From: Agarophyton chilense
Taxonomy: Eukaryota > Rhodophyta > Florideophyceae > Gracilariales > Gracilariaceae
Reading direction: 5' to 3'
DNA length: 64,000 nucleotides
Assembly (NCBI GenBank): GCA_030374765.1
Contig: JARGXX010000004.1
Coordinates: forward strand, 806,001 to 870,000
Shown piece after piece: positions 35,701 through 45,830 of this stretch. Every line of letters begins with the position of its first letter. Within the stretch, counting starts at the first letter, position 1. The position numbers and the translations under genes were made by a program. Under the pieces are notes generated by a model. The model made no database searches. It saw nothing but the letters and a program-made list of their open reading frames with translations, and was not told where the DNA came from.

Positions 35701-37290
35701 TTTGTCTCGATCTTCCTCCCTAATAGGGACTTTCCAGTAGCCCGAATTGGCGTCGAGGGTAGAGAAAACAGTAGCGCTCCCAAGGGAGACGATGTATTCG
35801 TCCATCCGAGGGATCGGGTACACATCCTTAATGGTTACCTCGTTCAGGCGTCTGTAATCGATGCAGAAACGCCACGATCCATCCGGTTTCGGAACTAACA
35901 CCACTGGTGAGGCCCAAGCGGACTGGGCAGGTTCAATTACGCCCGCTTTAAGCATCTTCTCCACCTGAGATTTCTCCTCTTCCCGAGCTTTCGGTCCAGC
36001 CCTGTAAGGGTGTTGGGCAAGAGGCCGAGTGTTCGGTAACAAGTCGATGTGGTGTTCTGTAATCCCAATAGTTCCAAGGGAACCATCCCACATGGGGGTA
36101 AATTCCCGAAGCATGTGCCTCAGCTTCTCCCGATGAGATGCGGGTACATGGTTGAGATCCCATTTCTCCAATTCCTGAACAGGATCAGTCTGGTCTGCTC
36201 CTGTGATAGGGGCCGTAACCTCCTGAGGTTTAAAGTGTTCAGCGTGTGGAGCTGCAGTCGTATGCTCACCGTCTTCCGCGATTTCGGCAGTGTCCTCCCC
36301 CTCCTTAGGGTCCGCCACACCAAGGACCTCTGCGATAGAGATATTTGTAGGTACGACCGCATGCGGGTGTGGAAGAACAGAACCCAGGATCTGGTGTTTG
36401 ACCAAATGCTGCGTTGTCTTTCCAAAGTTGGCTACCAAAACCTTGAAAGGTTTATCCGGTTCCACGGAGACAACCCCATTCGCAAGGGCGAGTTGACGCC
36501 GCGTATACAGAGATGGGTTCGGTTGTACCACATGCACACCAATTTGCTTAGTAACAACTGTGACCCAAACCTGGGTTTCTGGCGGGATAGCCACTGACTT
36601 CGCAACCTTTACCCGTGTAGACACCGGGTCCTTCTTCACAGATTCCTGCGCGACAGGGAGAGAAACGCGGGTTCGCGCTGCTCCCTGTAAGGGTTTACTA
36701 ACGATTGGGATCGTAGACCCGTCTTCGAGTTCCACAGTTCTATTCCGAGGACGGATGGCTTCCACGAAGCGGTCGCAAAAGTCACAACCCAGTATGACTG
36801 GTGCTGCAAGTGACTTGCATACAATAAACTCTAGCTGAACGAGATAGGAGCCTAACCTCACCATGAGGGAAATTGTACCCAGTGTCCGTAGCGGATTGTT
36901 GTTCGCATCGGCGATATCCAAACGTGGACCGGTACGAACTTGAACCCGGAGCAGCGGGGGTAACAATTCAACATGAATTAAGTTAGGAGCGGCTCCTGTA
37001 TCCAGGACAGATATTTGACGAACCATAAACTGGTTGGACAGGCCGAAGTCGGCGAATACTTTATAATTCCGCTTGGCCATTACCATAACTCGATCCGGAA
37101 TACGGAGATTACGGGACCGTATCCACGGGGGACGAAGGACACTAAAGTATCCCGAGTTAACGTCGGTGTCAGCCGTTCTCCTTGAAAGGATAGTCACAGC
37201 TGGGGAGCGAAGCTGGAGCGCCTCGGGCGTCTTCAACTCCGGCTTAGAAGACGCCCCTCCCGCAGGGGAGACTCCCAAGTTTAGTTTTTC
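32746..37290 (-). pseudogene. element B pol (protease, RT, RNase H, integrase)
   Basis: One reading frame, -1 relative to gag, in four open runs (37278-35401, 35379-34978, 34971-34225, 34221-32746) separated by single in-frame stops at about 35398, 34978 and 34222. There is no ATG at its start; entry is by frameshift from gag. Domains in order: protease SVLDTGAAPN (DTG at residues 93-95 of the first run); RT with WRFCIDYRRLNE, FGLTNAPATFQR and VYLDDIIVFS; RNase H with EVDTDASANQVG and KVHTDHACLRWLL; integrase zinc region (CANCAKND), FVAIDILGEF, LLSDNGGQF and GNGQVERFNRTIL; then a long Pro/Ser/Glu-rich linker to 32746. All catalytic residues seen are intact, so only three stops separate this copy from an open pol. 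Confidence 0.92.
37225..37290 (-). promoter_or_regulatory. candidate -1 ribosomal frameshift signal at gag-pol junction
   Basis: On the minus strand gag ends TCG AAA AAC TAA. A slip of -1 on the run of five A (37285-37289) enters the pol frame (LNLGVSPAGG). About 13 nt downstream lies a hairpin with stem ctccc/gggag and loop ctgc (37257-37270), directly followed by a perfect 10-bp stem gggcgtcttc/gaagacgccc (37225-37256) with a 12-nt loop. The heptamer G AAA AAC resembles A AAA AAC but has a weak first position. Confidence 0.6.
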
Positions 37291-39311
37291 GAAGCGGACC
37301 CCACCGAATTCGGTGCAACTGCCTCGAAGGGGACCGGTTGTTCCCCGTTCGCGGGTACAAGTTCTGTATCCCTGTCAGCAAGGTGAGCTCGGAGTATCCT
37401 TTGTTCCTCATAGGACCTACTTGGGACTCGAGCTTTCTCCTCAGGGGTCAGAGCCTCGTACTGAGCGATAATTCGTGAACCCTCCCGCAGGGGAAATGTG
37501 CAGTCTGGTGCTTTGTGACCACGGAGGTAACATAAATAGCAAATCAGCTCTGCCGGGTTCGGTTGTGGACGTGAATCCACGCGACGTGGTGCTGTATCCC
37601 TCCATCCGGGGCGAGAGAACCGAGCAGCGGTATTCGCAAAAGGTAGCGATGCGGCTGGCACCCTCCGTCCTTGGGTATAGAGCGCAGGGTCTTCATCCGT
37701 AGTCGGAGCGGATGTCGACGGCAACTCAGACGTACCCATAGATTCGGGGTTACTTCCCATGAAGTGAATGTTATCATTGACCCCCACAGGGGCAGGGCCT
37801 CCTGCGAGTGACAAAGACGAGTTACCTCCATCGGCGAGGAGTGCACCTGTCGGCCGACTCTTTCGGTTCTGCCGGGCACGGAGAGTATCCCCCTCAGCCT
37901 GGGCGTACTGAACCAGTTCCAAGTAGGTCAGCTTGCGCTTCTCTTCCCGATATCGGGCAACCAATGCCCTTATCGAGGGATCCAAACCATCCACAAACAT
38001 GGTGCATCTCTTGTAGGCGGGGAATACATTCCGGCATCGGAGACACGCTTTATTCAAGCGAGTTGAATACACCGTTTCGGTTTCCATCAGCTTCTGCCGC
38101 GTATCCCTTAATGCAAGGATTGCTTCCTGAATCGCATTTCCAGTAGCGTATGACCTCAAGAGGTACTGCACCGCTTCGGGCCAGCACGTGACTCCCCCTT
38201 CCGAGGCTCGGGATGATCCACGGACGGAGTTGAACTGGTCTTCAGCCATCCCCTTTAAGAAATAGGGTAATGCAAGATACGCTTGCGCTTCACTCATACC
38301 GAGGATGTCAGCCTCTTGGACGAACCTCGCAAGGAAATCGAGCACCAGAATTGAGTCTGTTCCTGTGAACTCCCTCTTCTGTAGGGTGATGCTCAGCCTT
38401 TTGATGTAGTCCTTGACCCTACCCGTTCCGCGGGATGTTCGATCTCCCGAAGGGTTATCCAACCGGTAATAGCGGTACGATAGCAGCTTCCGATAGAGAG
38501 GATTCGTCGGCTTCAGCTCCCTTAATCCAAGGTGTTTCCTACCCTTCTTCCGGGTACGGATTGCCCCTTGAGAGGTGTAAGTAGCCTTCGACCGAGTCGC
38601 CCGGGATGACCGGCGTCCATCTTCACTATCCGAAGATTCGGAGGACGAACTCGATGACGAGCGATTGGGATCGGAATCCGATAAATCCTCTTGGAGGTGA
38701 ACCCTCTTCTTGGACTGGCGGCGGTCCCGTTTAGCGGAGCGGTGTTCTTCGTCTTCTGAAACGTCGGGTTTATCCTTCGAGGCTTCTGTGTCTCCGTCCA
38801 TACGGATAATGGCCTCGAGGGTGTCCAGCCGAGCTCGGAAGCGTTCCGCTTGCACGCGGTGTTCCTCCACGAGGCTCCGGTACTCCTGGATAAAGACCCC
38901 AGGGGTACCAAAGCTTTCCAAAAGGGAGTTCACATCCGTCCTCAGGGTACGAAGGTCATCGGCGACTCCCCGCACCTGGGCGTCCTCCACCTTGAGGCGG
39001 AGGGTAGTAGCCTCCTGAAGGAGCTCGACGTGAGCCGCGTTGGCGATATCGATTCGAGTCTCCAGGCGCTGTAATTCAGGGTCGGCCCGACTTCGGGGTG
39101 CTGCTGAGGGGGTCTCCACCACTGGAGCTGGGCCCACAGCCACGATCTCTCGAGGACCTGAAACCACTGAGGGTGCTCTCCGAGTGTCCGGATCGATACC
39201 GGAATCGTTCCGACCTTCGGGAATTGAGCTCCTCGACCTAGGCGGGGCCGAGGGCACTGAATCCGCTTGACGGTTCGATCCAGTCCTGGAACCACGGGTA
39301 GGCGGCGACAT
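37281..39311 (-). CDS. element B gag polyprotein
   Basis: Intact 676 codons from an ATG at 39311, 210 nt after the PBS. N-terminal third is charged and low in complexity, with a probable coiled coil (HVELLQEATTLRLKVEDAQ, residues about 90-110) and a Ser/Asp/Arg-rich linker. The capsid segment has LYRKLLSYRYYRLDN, REFTGTDSILVLDFLARF and AVQYLLRSYATG, then the C-terminal capsid part with LDPSIRALVARYREE. A single CCHC zinc knuckle, CYLCYLRGHKAPDC, lies near residue 600 and would bind RNA. It ends at a slippery A-run that should give Gag-Pol by -1 frameshift. It forms the virus-like particle of the retrotransposon in the cytoplasm. Confidence 0.92.
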   Translation of the reverse strand: MSPPTRGSRTGSNRQADSVPSAPPRSRSSIPEGRNDSGIDPDTRRAPSVVSGPREIVAVGPAPVVETPSAAPRSRADPELQRLETRIDIANAAHVELLQEATTLRLKVEDAQVRGVADDLRTLRTDVNSLLESFGTPGVFIQEYRSLVEEHRVQAERFRARLDTLEAIIRMDGDTEASKDKPDVSEDEEHRSAKRDRRQSKKRVHLQEDLSDSDPNRSSSSSSSESSDSEDGRRSSRATRSKATYTSQGAIRTRKKGRKHLGLRELKPTNPLYRKLLSYRYYRLDNPSGDRTSRGTGRVKDYIKRLSITLQKREFTGTDSILVLDFLARFVQEADILGMSEAQAYLALPYFLKGMAEDQFNSVRGSSRASEGGVTCWPEAVQYLLRSYATGNAIQEAILALRDTRQKLMETETVYSTRLNKACLRCRNVFPAYKRCTMFVDGLDPSIRALVARYREEKRKLTYLELVQYAQAEGDTLRARQNRKSRPTGALLADGGNSSLSLAGGPAPVGVNDNIHFMGSNPESMGTSELPSTSAPTTDEDPALYTQGRRVPAASLPFANTAARFSRPGWRDTAPRRVDSRPQPNPAELICYLCYLRGHKAPDCTFPLREGSRIIAQYEALTPEEKARVPSRSYEEQRILRAHLADRDTELVPANGEQPVPFEAVAPNSVGSASKN

Positions 39312-39520
39312 GCTGCAGACACGACACCGAAGATTCGGGGTAACGATGAAATTCGATCACGAGATTCCCGGAGAACGGATGACGTAACACAAAACAAAAA
39401 TAAAAACCAATTCCACCCTTTCCAAAGGGGACCACTACAACAAATCTTCACGACGGTGCTTCCTCTTCCAAGAGATATTCCAACACGTGGATGACCAACC
39501 CAAAAGTCCGAGAACGGCTT

Positions 39521-39536
39521 CTAAGTCGGGAGACCA
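39521..39536 (-). other. element B primer-binding site
   Basis: Minus strand TGGTCTCCCGACTTAG, 2 nt from the 5' LTR; identical to the PBS of element E. Confidence 0.88.
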
Positions 39537-39538
39537 CT

Positions 39539-40454
39539 TGTGGAGCAAAACCCGGCTACGGGAAGTGCTCTCAAGGTGTTCGAAGCCTTGCTCCCTGGGG
39601 GAGGCAGACTCAGAGACAGAGCCCTCCGTTCCGCCCGTAGTGTGGGGTGTAACTCCCACGGGGGATTCCGGCAGTACCGACGGAGGTGAGGGGTAGAAAC
39701 CGTTGGATCGGGAATGGGTATGGGTATCCCAAAGAATGGGGGAAAATCCGGCGAAGAGGAAAAACGGGGCGAGGGTCGGGCACTAACAGGCACCGGACCC
39801 GAGAACCAGAAAAGGGGCGAAACAACAAAAGAAACCCAATACAGGGGCGAAAACCTGTCCTCGAAAGGAAACACAAAAAGCACGCAACAAGTAAGCAGAA
39901 TCCCCACGGGGTATCGTGCACGCAGGTCGTCTGAGCGGTCCCAAGGGGGTGGTTGCACGGAACCCAAACGTGGGCACTCTCCAAGTGGAGTCGTGTCCCT
40001 ACGCAGGCGTTGCTAACCAGAGCCCGTTCCGGGTTGTAAGGCCGAAACGATGGCGACGAAGAACCTCTAAAGGTATCGAAGACCAACCTTGGTTACCATT
40101 TACTCTGAGCTTCGGACTGTCAGATCTCATCTCCCTAAGTAGGGCCCACCAACTAAACTCTACAGTAGTGCACACCTGCTCAGGGCCATACACGTGGAGA
40201 TCTCACTGTCAGGGCCCAAAAGTCCAACGTTCTAACAAATATCCGAAAATCGGTGCCAAAATTTAGCCACGTGTATCACGGGGCCAATCCAACCATGGGC
40301 CATCCGAATTTTCACTTCATAGGCGAACTCTAACCAGAAAACAGTGCCACCTCAGCACACCTTAGAGGGGATCATAGTCATAACCCTCGGAGGGTTCAAT
40401 CCTCATTCTATGAGTTGCCTCTTCAAGTATCCCCTAACTGGGCGTTGCTCTACA
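39539..40454 (-). repeat. element B 5' LTR
   Basis: TG...CA ends; partner of 28699-29614 with about eight substitutions and no indels seen. Confidence 0.97.
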
Positions 40455-41284
40455 GTTTTCCTGTGGAGCTCCCTCCAGTGATTACCTACGTTGGTCTCCA
40501 CCCTGCAATTGATTCGTTCTCTGGTTATTGGGTAGTTGTCTACAGTGAATTCATGGCGAAGATGGCCATGTTCGTTCTTTAGGATGTGTATCACACCTGT
40601 CATATGTAGGTCAGGAGCCCAATGGCTCGACAACTTGCGAGACAGTTGGATCTTTCCCTAGTATTGTGGTCAAAGGCAAATCACGAAGAGTTTCAGCACC
40701 TGATGAGTGTCATGGACCAGATTGACTGGACACTGGTGCCCAGCGAGCAGAATGGAAGAGCTAAACCTAGTCTTGATCATTCCTTTGGAATGACGGGGCC
40801 TGGCGGCGATTTTGTACGGTATAATTCATGGACTAAACAACACATCGACGACGATCACGCCAAGACCCTACTGTAAAATCAGAGAGCAATGCCTCATACA
40901 CAGCCAACTGCCTATCAATTTGAGCTGGTGCCTCTTAATGACGGTCCACTCGAGGAAGAGCTCCAAGAAATCGATTACGGTGACGATCCTGAAGAGGCGG
41001 GCCTCGAAATCCCCGTTCCAACGTAAAATGACGCTATTAAGCCCATAATGCTCGGTTAAACACAAGCGGATGGCCTCGAGTCAACAGCGACAGCCGTGAT
41101 GCAGATTCCTGCGTACGAACCCGAACATCCGGTGATGTCTTGGCACAATGCGTAACTCGTCAATCTAATGCGGTTCCTCGAAGAAGCTGGGATTCCCCCC
41201 ATTACCAATAATGGCGACGGACACCAAATGCTAAGTATCTTGCGCTCTTCGACTGGAAATCACCCTAATGCTTTAAGTTCGTGA
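40455..41284 (+). pseudogene. element C antisense ORF, second part
   Basis: Continues the reading broken at 28698. Order of matches to element B aORF: VELPPVITYVG with AELPPCIYYIG; GYWVVVYSEF with GYWALVAADW; ARQLARQLDL with MRQIDLVPAL; VMDQIDWTLVPSEQ with VIDNTQWDRVPVENQ; GDFVRYNSW with GNWVYYNPF; AKTLL with ARTLF; and near the end EEAGIPPITNNG with NAGIPIPPGM and HPNALSS with NPNGGAGPSS. Stops lie at about 40580, 40874 and 41024. With 27877-28698 it forms one interrupted pseudogene. Confidence 0.7.
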
Positions 41285-41454
41285 GATCCTACATCAGTTA
41301 TTCTTTACTAGACCGTCTAGTAGTATAACCGTGATATAAAATCCTTCAGTTCTGCTTTCAGATACTTTGTTCTCTTCTTTTTCTTCAATTTAGTGGTTCT
41401 CCACTCCTTCTTCATCTTCATGATACTTCATGTTACTTTTTGCCCTCTTAAGAA

Positions 41455-42240
41455 TTAAATTAAATCAGGCCTTTCTGAGACCACCAAACTGACGAAAGCG
41501 TCATTAATATTACCGGAGGTATCCACCTTAGCTCGTCTAAAGTAGGACAACACGTGAGATCGTGGTAAATGTTGTATGGAATTCCATTTTTTATCTTCGG
41601 GTTGGTTCCCACACAAACGCACTACAAACAGAAAACTATTTTTTTGTAGCATGCCCATCGTGGATGATGATTCGTTCGATGACGTACTCGCCCTCTGTAT
41701 TGAGCGGCTCTGAAGCTAAGGTAACACTCCTGCGATCAGGTCTCGCTGCACGTGGTTCGCGTACCGTAGACTGAGCGTGCTCAAAATTGGCTTGCTTCGT
41801 AGAAGCGTCTGATGTCGGGTCATCGCGTTCATCAACTTTGTACACTCCCCGGTGTTTCAAAGCCAGGTGTCTGAATTTCCTTCATCTATCCGGTTCGGTG
41901 AGGGCATCTTTTGCCACCTTCGATTTATCCGAATTCATAGGCGATGAAACGACATTATTCCTGGCTGTACGGAATTGTTCCGCTTTTTTGTTCTCGTTTC
42001 AAATTCCGGGACTATGGTAGCCGGTGTTTCGGGGTTGGTCTCCTGTTTTGAAGCATTCCCCAGTGGGAGGTTCGCTGATACAGTCTTAATAAACTGTGGA
42101 TTTACCATTTCTTCGGTATCTCAACTTAGATTATTCTTTCTCTTAGGGGATGGGAGACGCGCGATTGCGGTGTTCCTGTCCTTGCTCCTGATCCGCGGAA
42201 CATCTCTGCTGCTTCCAGGGTCTTCAAAGTTTTTCTAAAC
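41455..42240 (-). pseudogene. element C pol C-terminus with chromodomain
   Basis: Minus strand: a Glu/Pro/Ser-rich linker (TNPETPATIVPEFETR) as in element B, then EYVIERIIIHDGH (about 41680), a frame change, VVRLCGNQPEDKK and QHLPRSHVLSYFRRAKV. The last block is nearly that of B (EHLPRSKVLSYHRRARV) and unlike E, placing C in the B lineage. Integrase, RT and gag of C are not found to the right; the element is truncated. Confidence 0.7.
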
Positions 42241-42661
42241 AACAGTTGGAGAGCTAATTACAACATCACGGTTTCCTGTCGATGGTTCCACAACGCGAGG
42301 TGCACGACCATTTTCAAATGAAGCCCTCTTCTCACTCTTCCCCTCGCCTGCATTGGTATTCTTCGAATGAACGAGGCCTTGTGTGAAAGCTGCAGTTCGC
42401 TGCGTCTTCACAGCGCATGTCGCCAAGTCTGCTCTTATCTAGCCTCCAAGGTTCATAATTTCACCCATTGATTCGCCGTGTGGCGGCGGCCCGCTATCTG
42501 ACGTTATGCGCTGGGTCTCCAGTGGTGCCAGCCACGTGGCGATATTTTTGAGTTAGTCTTGTTTTTGAGCGGCAAGTCCGCAGGTGCCAATACTGTAAGG
42601 CTCTGCAGTTGTGTTTGCAACTTAGTAGGCACAAGAGTCTGATCTTTCTGCTGCACATCAG

Positions 42662-43107
42662 TGTAACTCAATGACTGGTGGATCAGCGTATTGGTCTCAA
42701 CCTGGGGTGGTGTGGTAGAACGTGTTTTAAGGTTCGTATTCTTGACAGCGGCACTACCAGAGTACTTGGTGCAATGGGTTGGGGTGTACTGAGTAGTCCT
42801 ACAGGTCGGAGTTACGGAAACAATGGCTTGAAGACCAATTGGTGGAAATAATGTACCAAAGGGGGTAATTTAGTATTCTAACGGTGCCTACCTTATTCTA
42901 AGGAAAAAACGTCACTCGAGCCACGTAAATAGCAATGGAGGGGCGCTAAGATCTCCCTGGAACTGTCATGCTAATCTAATACACTAATTAAATTAAAATA
43001 ATTATCAAAATGAGTCCAGCTGAGGTCGGCCAGTCCACGTGGCGTCTGTAATATAACTCAGGCCCCGACGGCTTAAAAGACTCAAACATTATCGTGTCTC
43101 CTTAACA
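42662..43107 (-). repeat. E-type LTR in inverse orientation
   Basis: 446 bp matching the reverse complement of the element E LTR end to end (tgtaactcaatgac at the left, tctccttaaca at the right; internal cttgacagcggcact, gatctccctgg). Flanking 5-mers (atcag, cggat) differ, and no E-type gag or pol is adjacent. Either a solo LTR with a decayed duplication or the remaining end of a truncated element. Confidence 0.8.
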
Positions 43108-44721
43108 CGGATAGGCTATCACTGTTATCTAAGAATGGAGAAGATCTGATCGCTGATAACTAGGACTTATCTTGTTTCGACGTAGGTGATCGAACATGGG
43201 ACGACCCGAATGAGATACACGAAAGATGGCCTGAGGACTTACATATCTCGCGCCTTCCAGAGAACTACCACCTCAGTTGGCATCGATATTTAGTATTTAC
43301 ATATTGTCGTCCTTGTATAGGGTTGTTCTATTTTGTTCGCTTTGGTTCCTGTGCTCTACGCCCCGCTCGCCCTACTGCGTGATCACCTTTTTCTCTTTTT
43401 CTCAATCCCGTGACTGGCAACCCTCGTTAGACCAATACTAGTGGACCTTATCCTTTACTGCACTATCTCCGCTTTTCGTTCAGGTTCGGTTTGGGGTTAC
43501 ACCTCGACTTAGTCTTGCATTCCTAGAGAGGCTTCTTTGCTGTGCTAACCCCAGAGAAGAAGATACAAAACGTCTTCGTGTTATTTGGTCTCCAAACATT
43601 GCACCACAAAAATCCCGAACGTCTTCGTGTCGCCTGGTTTTCTGGACTTGCACCACAATCACAAAAGCCGTCAGATATATTTCCTGCTTATTGAACGACG
43701 TGCTACACCCGCCGTTATACATATTTGAGGCGACAAAGGGCTTCGTCAGTTTTCTTATATCATCTCTGACGACGGTCTCGCCCATATTCCAAATGAGATG
43801 AGGACCGCTGAGAGTACCTGGGTTGTTCTTTTCGCCTTCTTTAAGTGCGCAAACGAAACTATTTCTTTGATTCAGATGCTCTGTTGCCCGTTTTTCAGCA
43901 TCTTAGTTCTCTTTTATTCTCAATGTAAAATTAAAGAGACGAGCTTTAAAAATTCGTACCCATTCATCAGAAAGAGAACAATTAAGAAACTCTTTTGCTC
44001 TTTCGCGCGCTGTCCGAGCAGCGATTAATTTTAATATTTATACCGTTGCGGCGAAACCGCGTATGGCTACCAACTGGAAACGTTCGACATTCACTTATTC
44101 CTCGTAAGGTAGTAGTCGCTTCGATATGGTCCATTTGTTGTTCATATTGGTGTAGGATCCGTGATATGGGATGCTTATGGTACGGTTGTGCGCATTTTTA
44201 GCATATTGCGAGTAGATCCGAAGCCAGCACTTTTATCTGAGATTCATTTGATAAAAATGAAACGCTTATAATCTCTTGCTTCAACTATTTCTGTATTCAA
44301 AGATACTCTCTTCAGGGAAGGTAACCATCAGACCAGCTAAAATTGCTGAAAGGCCTTATTTGGCAAGGTTTGACAGCCTCAGACTACCACCGTATCCACT
44401 CCTTCCATCGCTTTCTAAACACCGCTCCACCTTTCGCAGGGTACTTTCCTCACCATTGTTAACCTCACGACCTTGTCACTTTCCAAGAGACAAAATGCTA
44501 GACTCCATGAGACGAAAGTCAGCGCGCAAAAAGCAGGGTATAGCCAAGCATCAAGTTGTGCAACGTGCGAAAACTCAAGCCTTATATTTTGTTTAACAAC
44601 AAATATCTGTAGCATCTGTTACGCGCACACGCGAACGTTCAGAAACTACAGTTTACCGCATACGAAGAGTATGGTTAGCAAAAAAAACGAACTTTTGCAC
44701 TGACTTCTGAATCCAGTACAG
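43108..44721. other. stretch without recognised gene
   Basis: No coding family recognised. Holds an imperfect tandem duplication of about 48 bp at 43568-43665 (both copies start aacgtcttcgtgt and contain ttgcaccacaa). Confidence 0.5.
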
Positions 44722-45830
44722 TTGCACGCTGGAAGGACCCCTGTCCTCACCAAAACTGAGAGTAATATACTCGTGCAACGTATCAAACATGCTGCCGATC
44801 GCGATTTTTGCCTCGATGGACCACATGTCAAGGCGTACATGGCTGAAATAGCAAACGATGGCCGCAAAACATTTCGAAACGTCCTGCTATCTGCCGCAGT
44901 CTTGCGGTCTTTTCAGACAAGAAACAGGACAATAATATATCTTCGCACAGAAAATCACGCATACGCATTCTTTGCAGGTAAAAAAGTAAGCCATGTACAA
45001 ACGCTGGGACTTTAGTTGCGTAAACTTAATCGCACTAATCCGGACATTTCCCAAGACTCTTATAGAGTATAAAACTTAGATGAAACTGCTGTTAGTGTCA
45101 CCTAGGAAGATGAGTCCGAGTTTTTACAGAATCAAAATCTAACCTCTAGTGTCTCTAAGGTAGGCACCACAAGATCAAAAAATGGGGCCCATGTTACAGC
45201 AGTAGAAGTTCCATCTGTATCTGGATTAGTCGCACCACCTCTTTTCGTCACAGTGGTTAAAAAGGTCATTGAACACTAGATATTTCTTATTACCCAGAAA
45301 AACAAAAAAAAACATTCCATTTTGCTCCATTGGCCTGCGTCAAATGATTGGGTTCCTGCTGATTCCAAAATAGTTTCTTCTCCAAAAAGATAAATAATTG
45401 GAGCGCTCATGCCAGAATTGATGGCCCTATTAAACAGCGTTTGCCTTAAAATGGTTGATTCATATAAAACAGTTCTGGTGATGCTAGACAGGCACAGTTC
45501 TAGGCGCGGATAAGAGGATTTATAATTGTCAAAAGTCAATCGGGATTTTTATACAACTTTCAGCTAATACTACTCATTTTCTTCAAACTTGCGATTTGCA
45601 CATTAACAAAAAGTTCAAGGAGGGAACAAGACATATTAAGGACGTTTTGGTGCAGATTGGTTTGTACAGCGACGTAAAAATAGAGTTCAAACTGAAGTTG
45701 GGGGTTGTAGGGTTTCGTACGCTTACCACCAAAACGCATTCAAAAAAGTTTCACCGACACTGGGTTGTAGCCGATGACGTTTGTCATTGTCGAAAAACTG
45801 CAACGACGCTTGGAAGATTCGAGTAGAGGG
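44722..45830 (+). pseudogene. pogo/Tigger-type (DDE_1) transposase relic
   Basis: 44722-45015 reads GRTPVLTKTESNILVQRI and GPHVKAYMAEIANDGRKTFRN, the CENP-B/pogo-type helix-turn-helix that binds element ends. At about 45080 NLDETAVSV gives the first catalytic Asp context (N.DET), then TRSKNGAHVTAVEVPSVSG matches the beta-strand region of DDE_1 domains, and SANTTHFLQTCDLHINKKFK near 45566-45625 matches the P.NTTH.LQPLD block. Frames change several times and the region between is degraded. Dead copy; no ends identified. Confidence 0.65.

Larger units (their letters stand above)
28699..40454 (-). mobile_element. Ty3/gypsy chromovirus-type element B
   Basis: 11,756 bp, bounded by 916-bp LTRs (28699-29614 and 39539-40454) that differ at about eight positions by eye, and by a perfect gtttt duplication. 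It is the youngest and most complete LTR element here. Order on the minus strand: 5' LTR, PBS, gag (intact), pol in the -1 frame with three stop codons, a roughly 500-bp insert, chromodomain, CT-rich spacer, opposite-strand aORF, PPT, 3' LTR. It is inserted into the aORF of older element C. Size is above the usual gypsy range because of the aORF and large LTRs. Confidence 0.97.

Noticed and set aside
36049-36597. 182-codon plus-strand frame
   Set aside because: Lies opposite the open pol frame of element B; a shadow of the coding strand.
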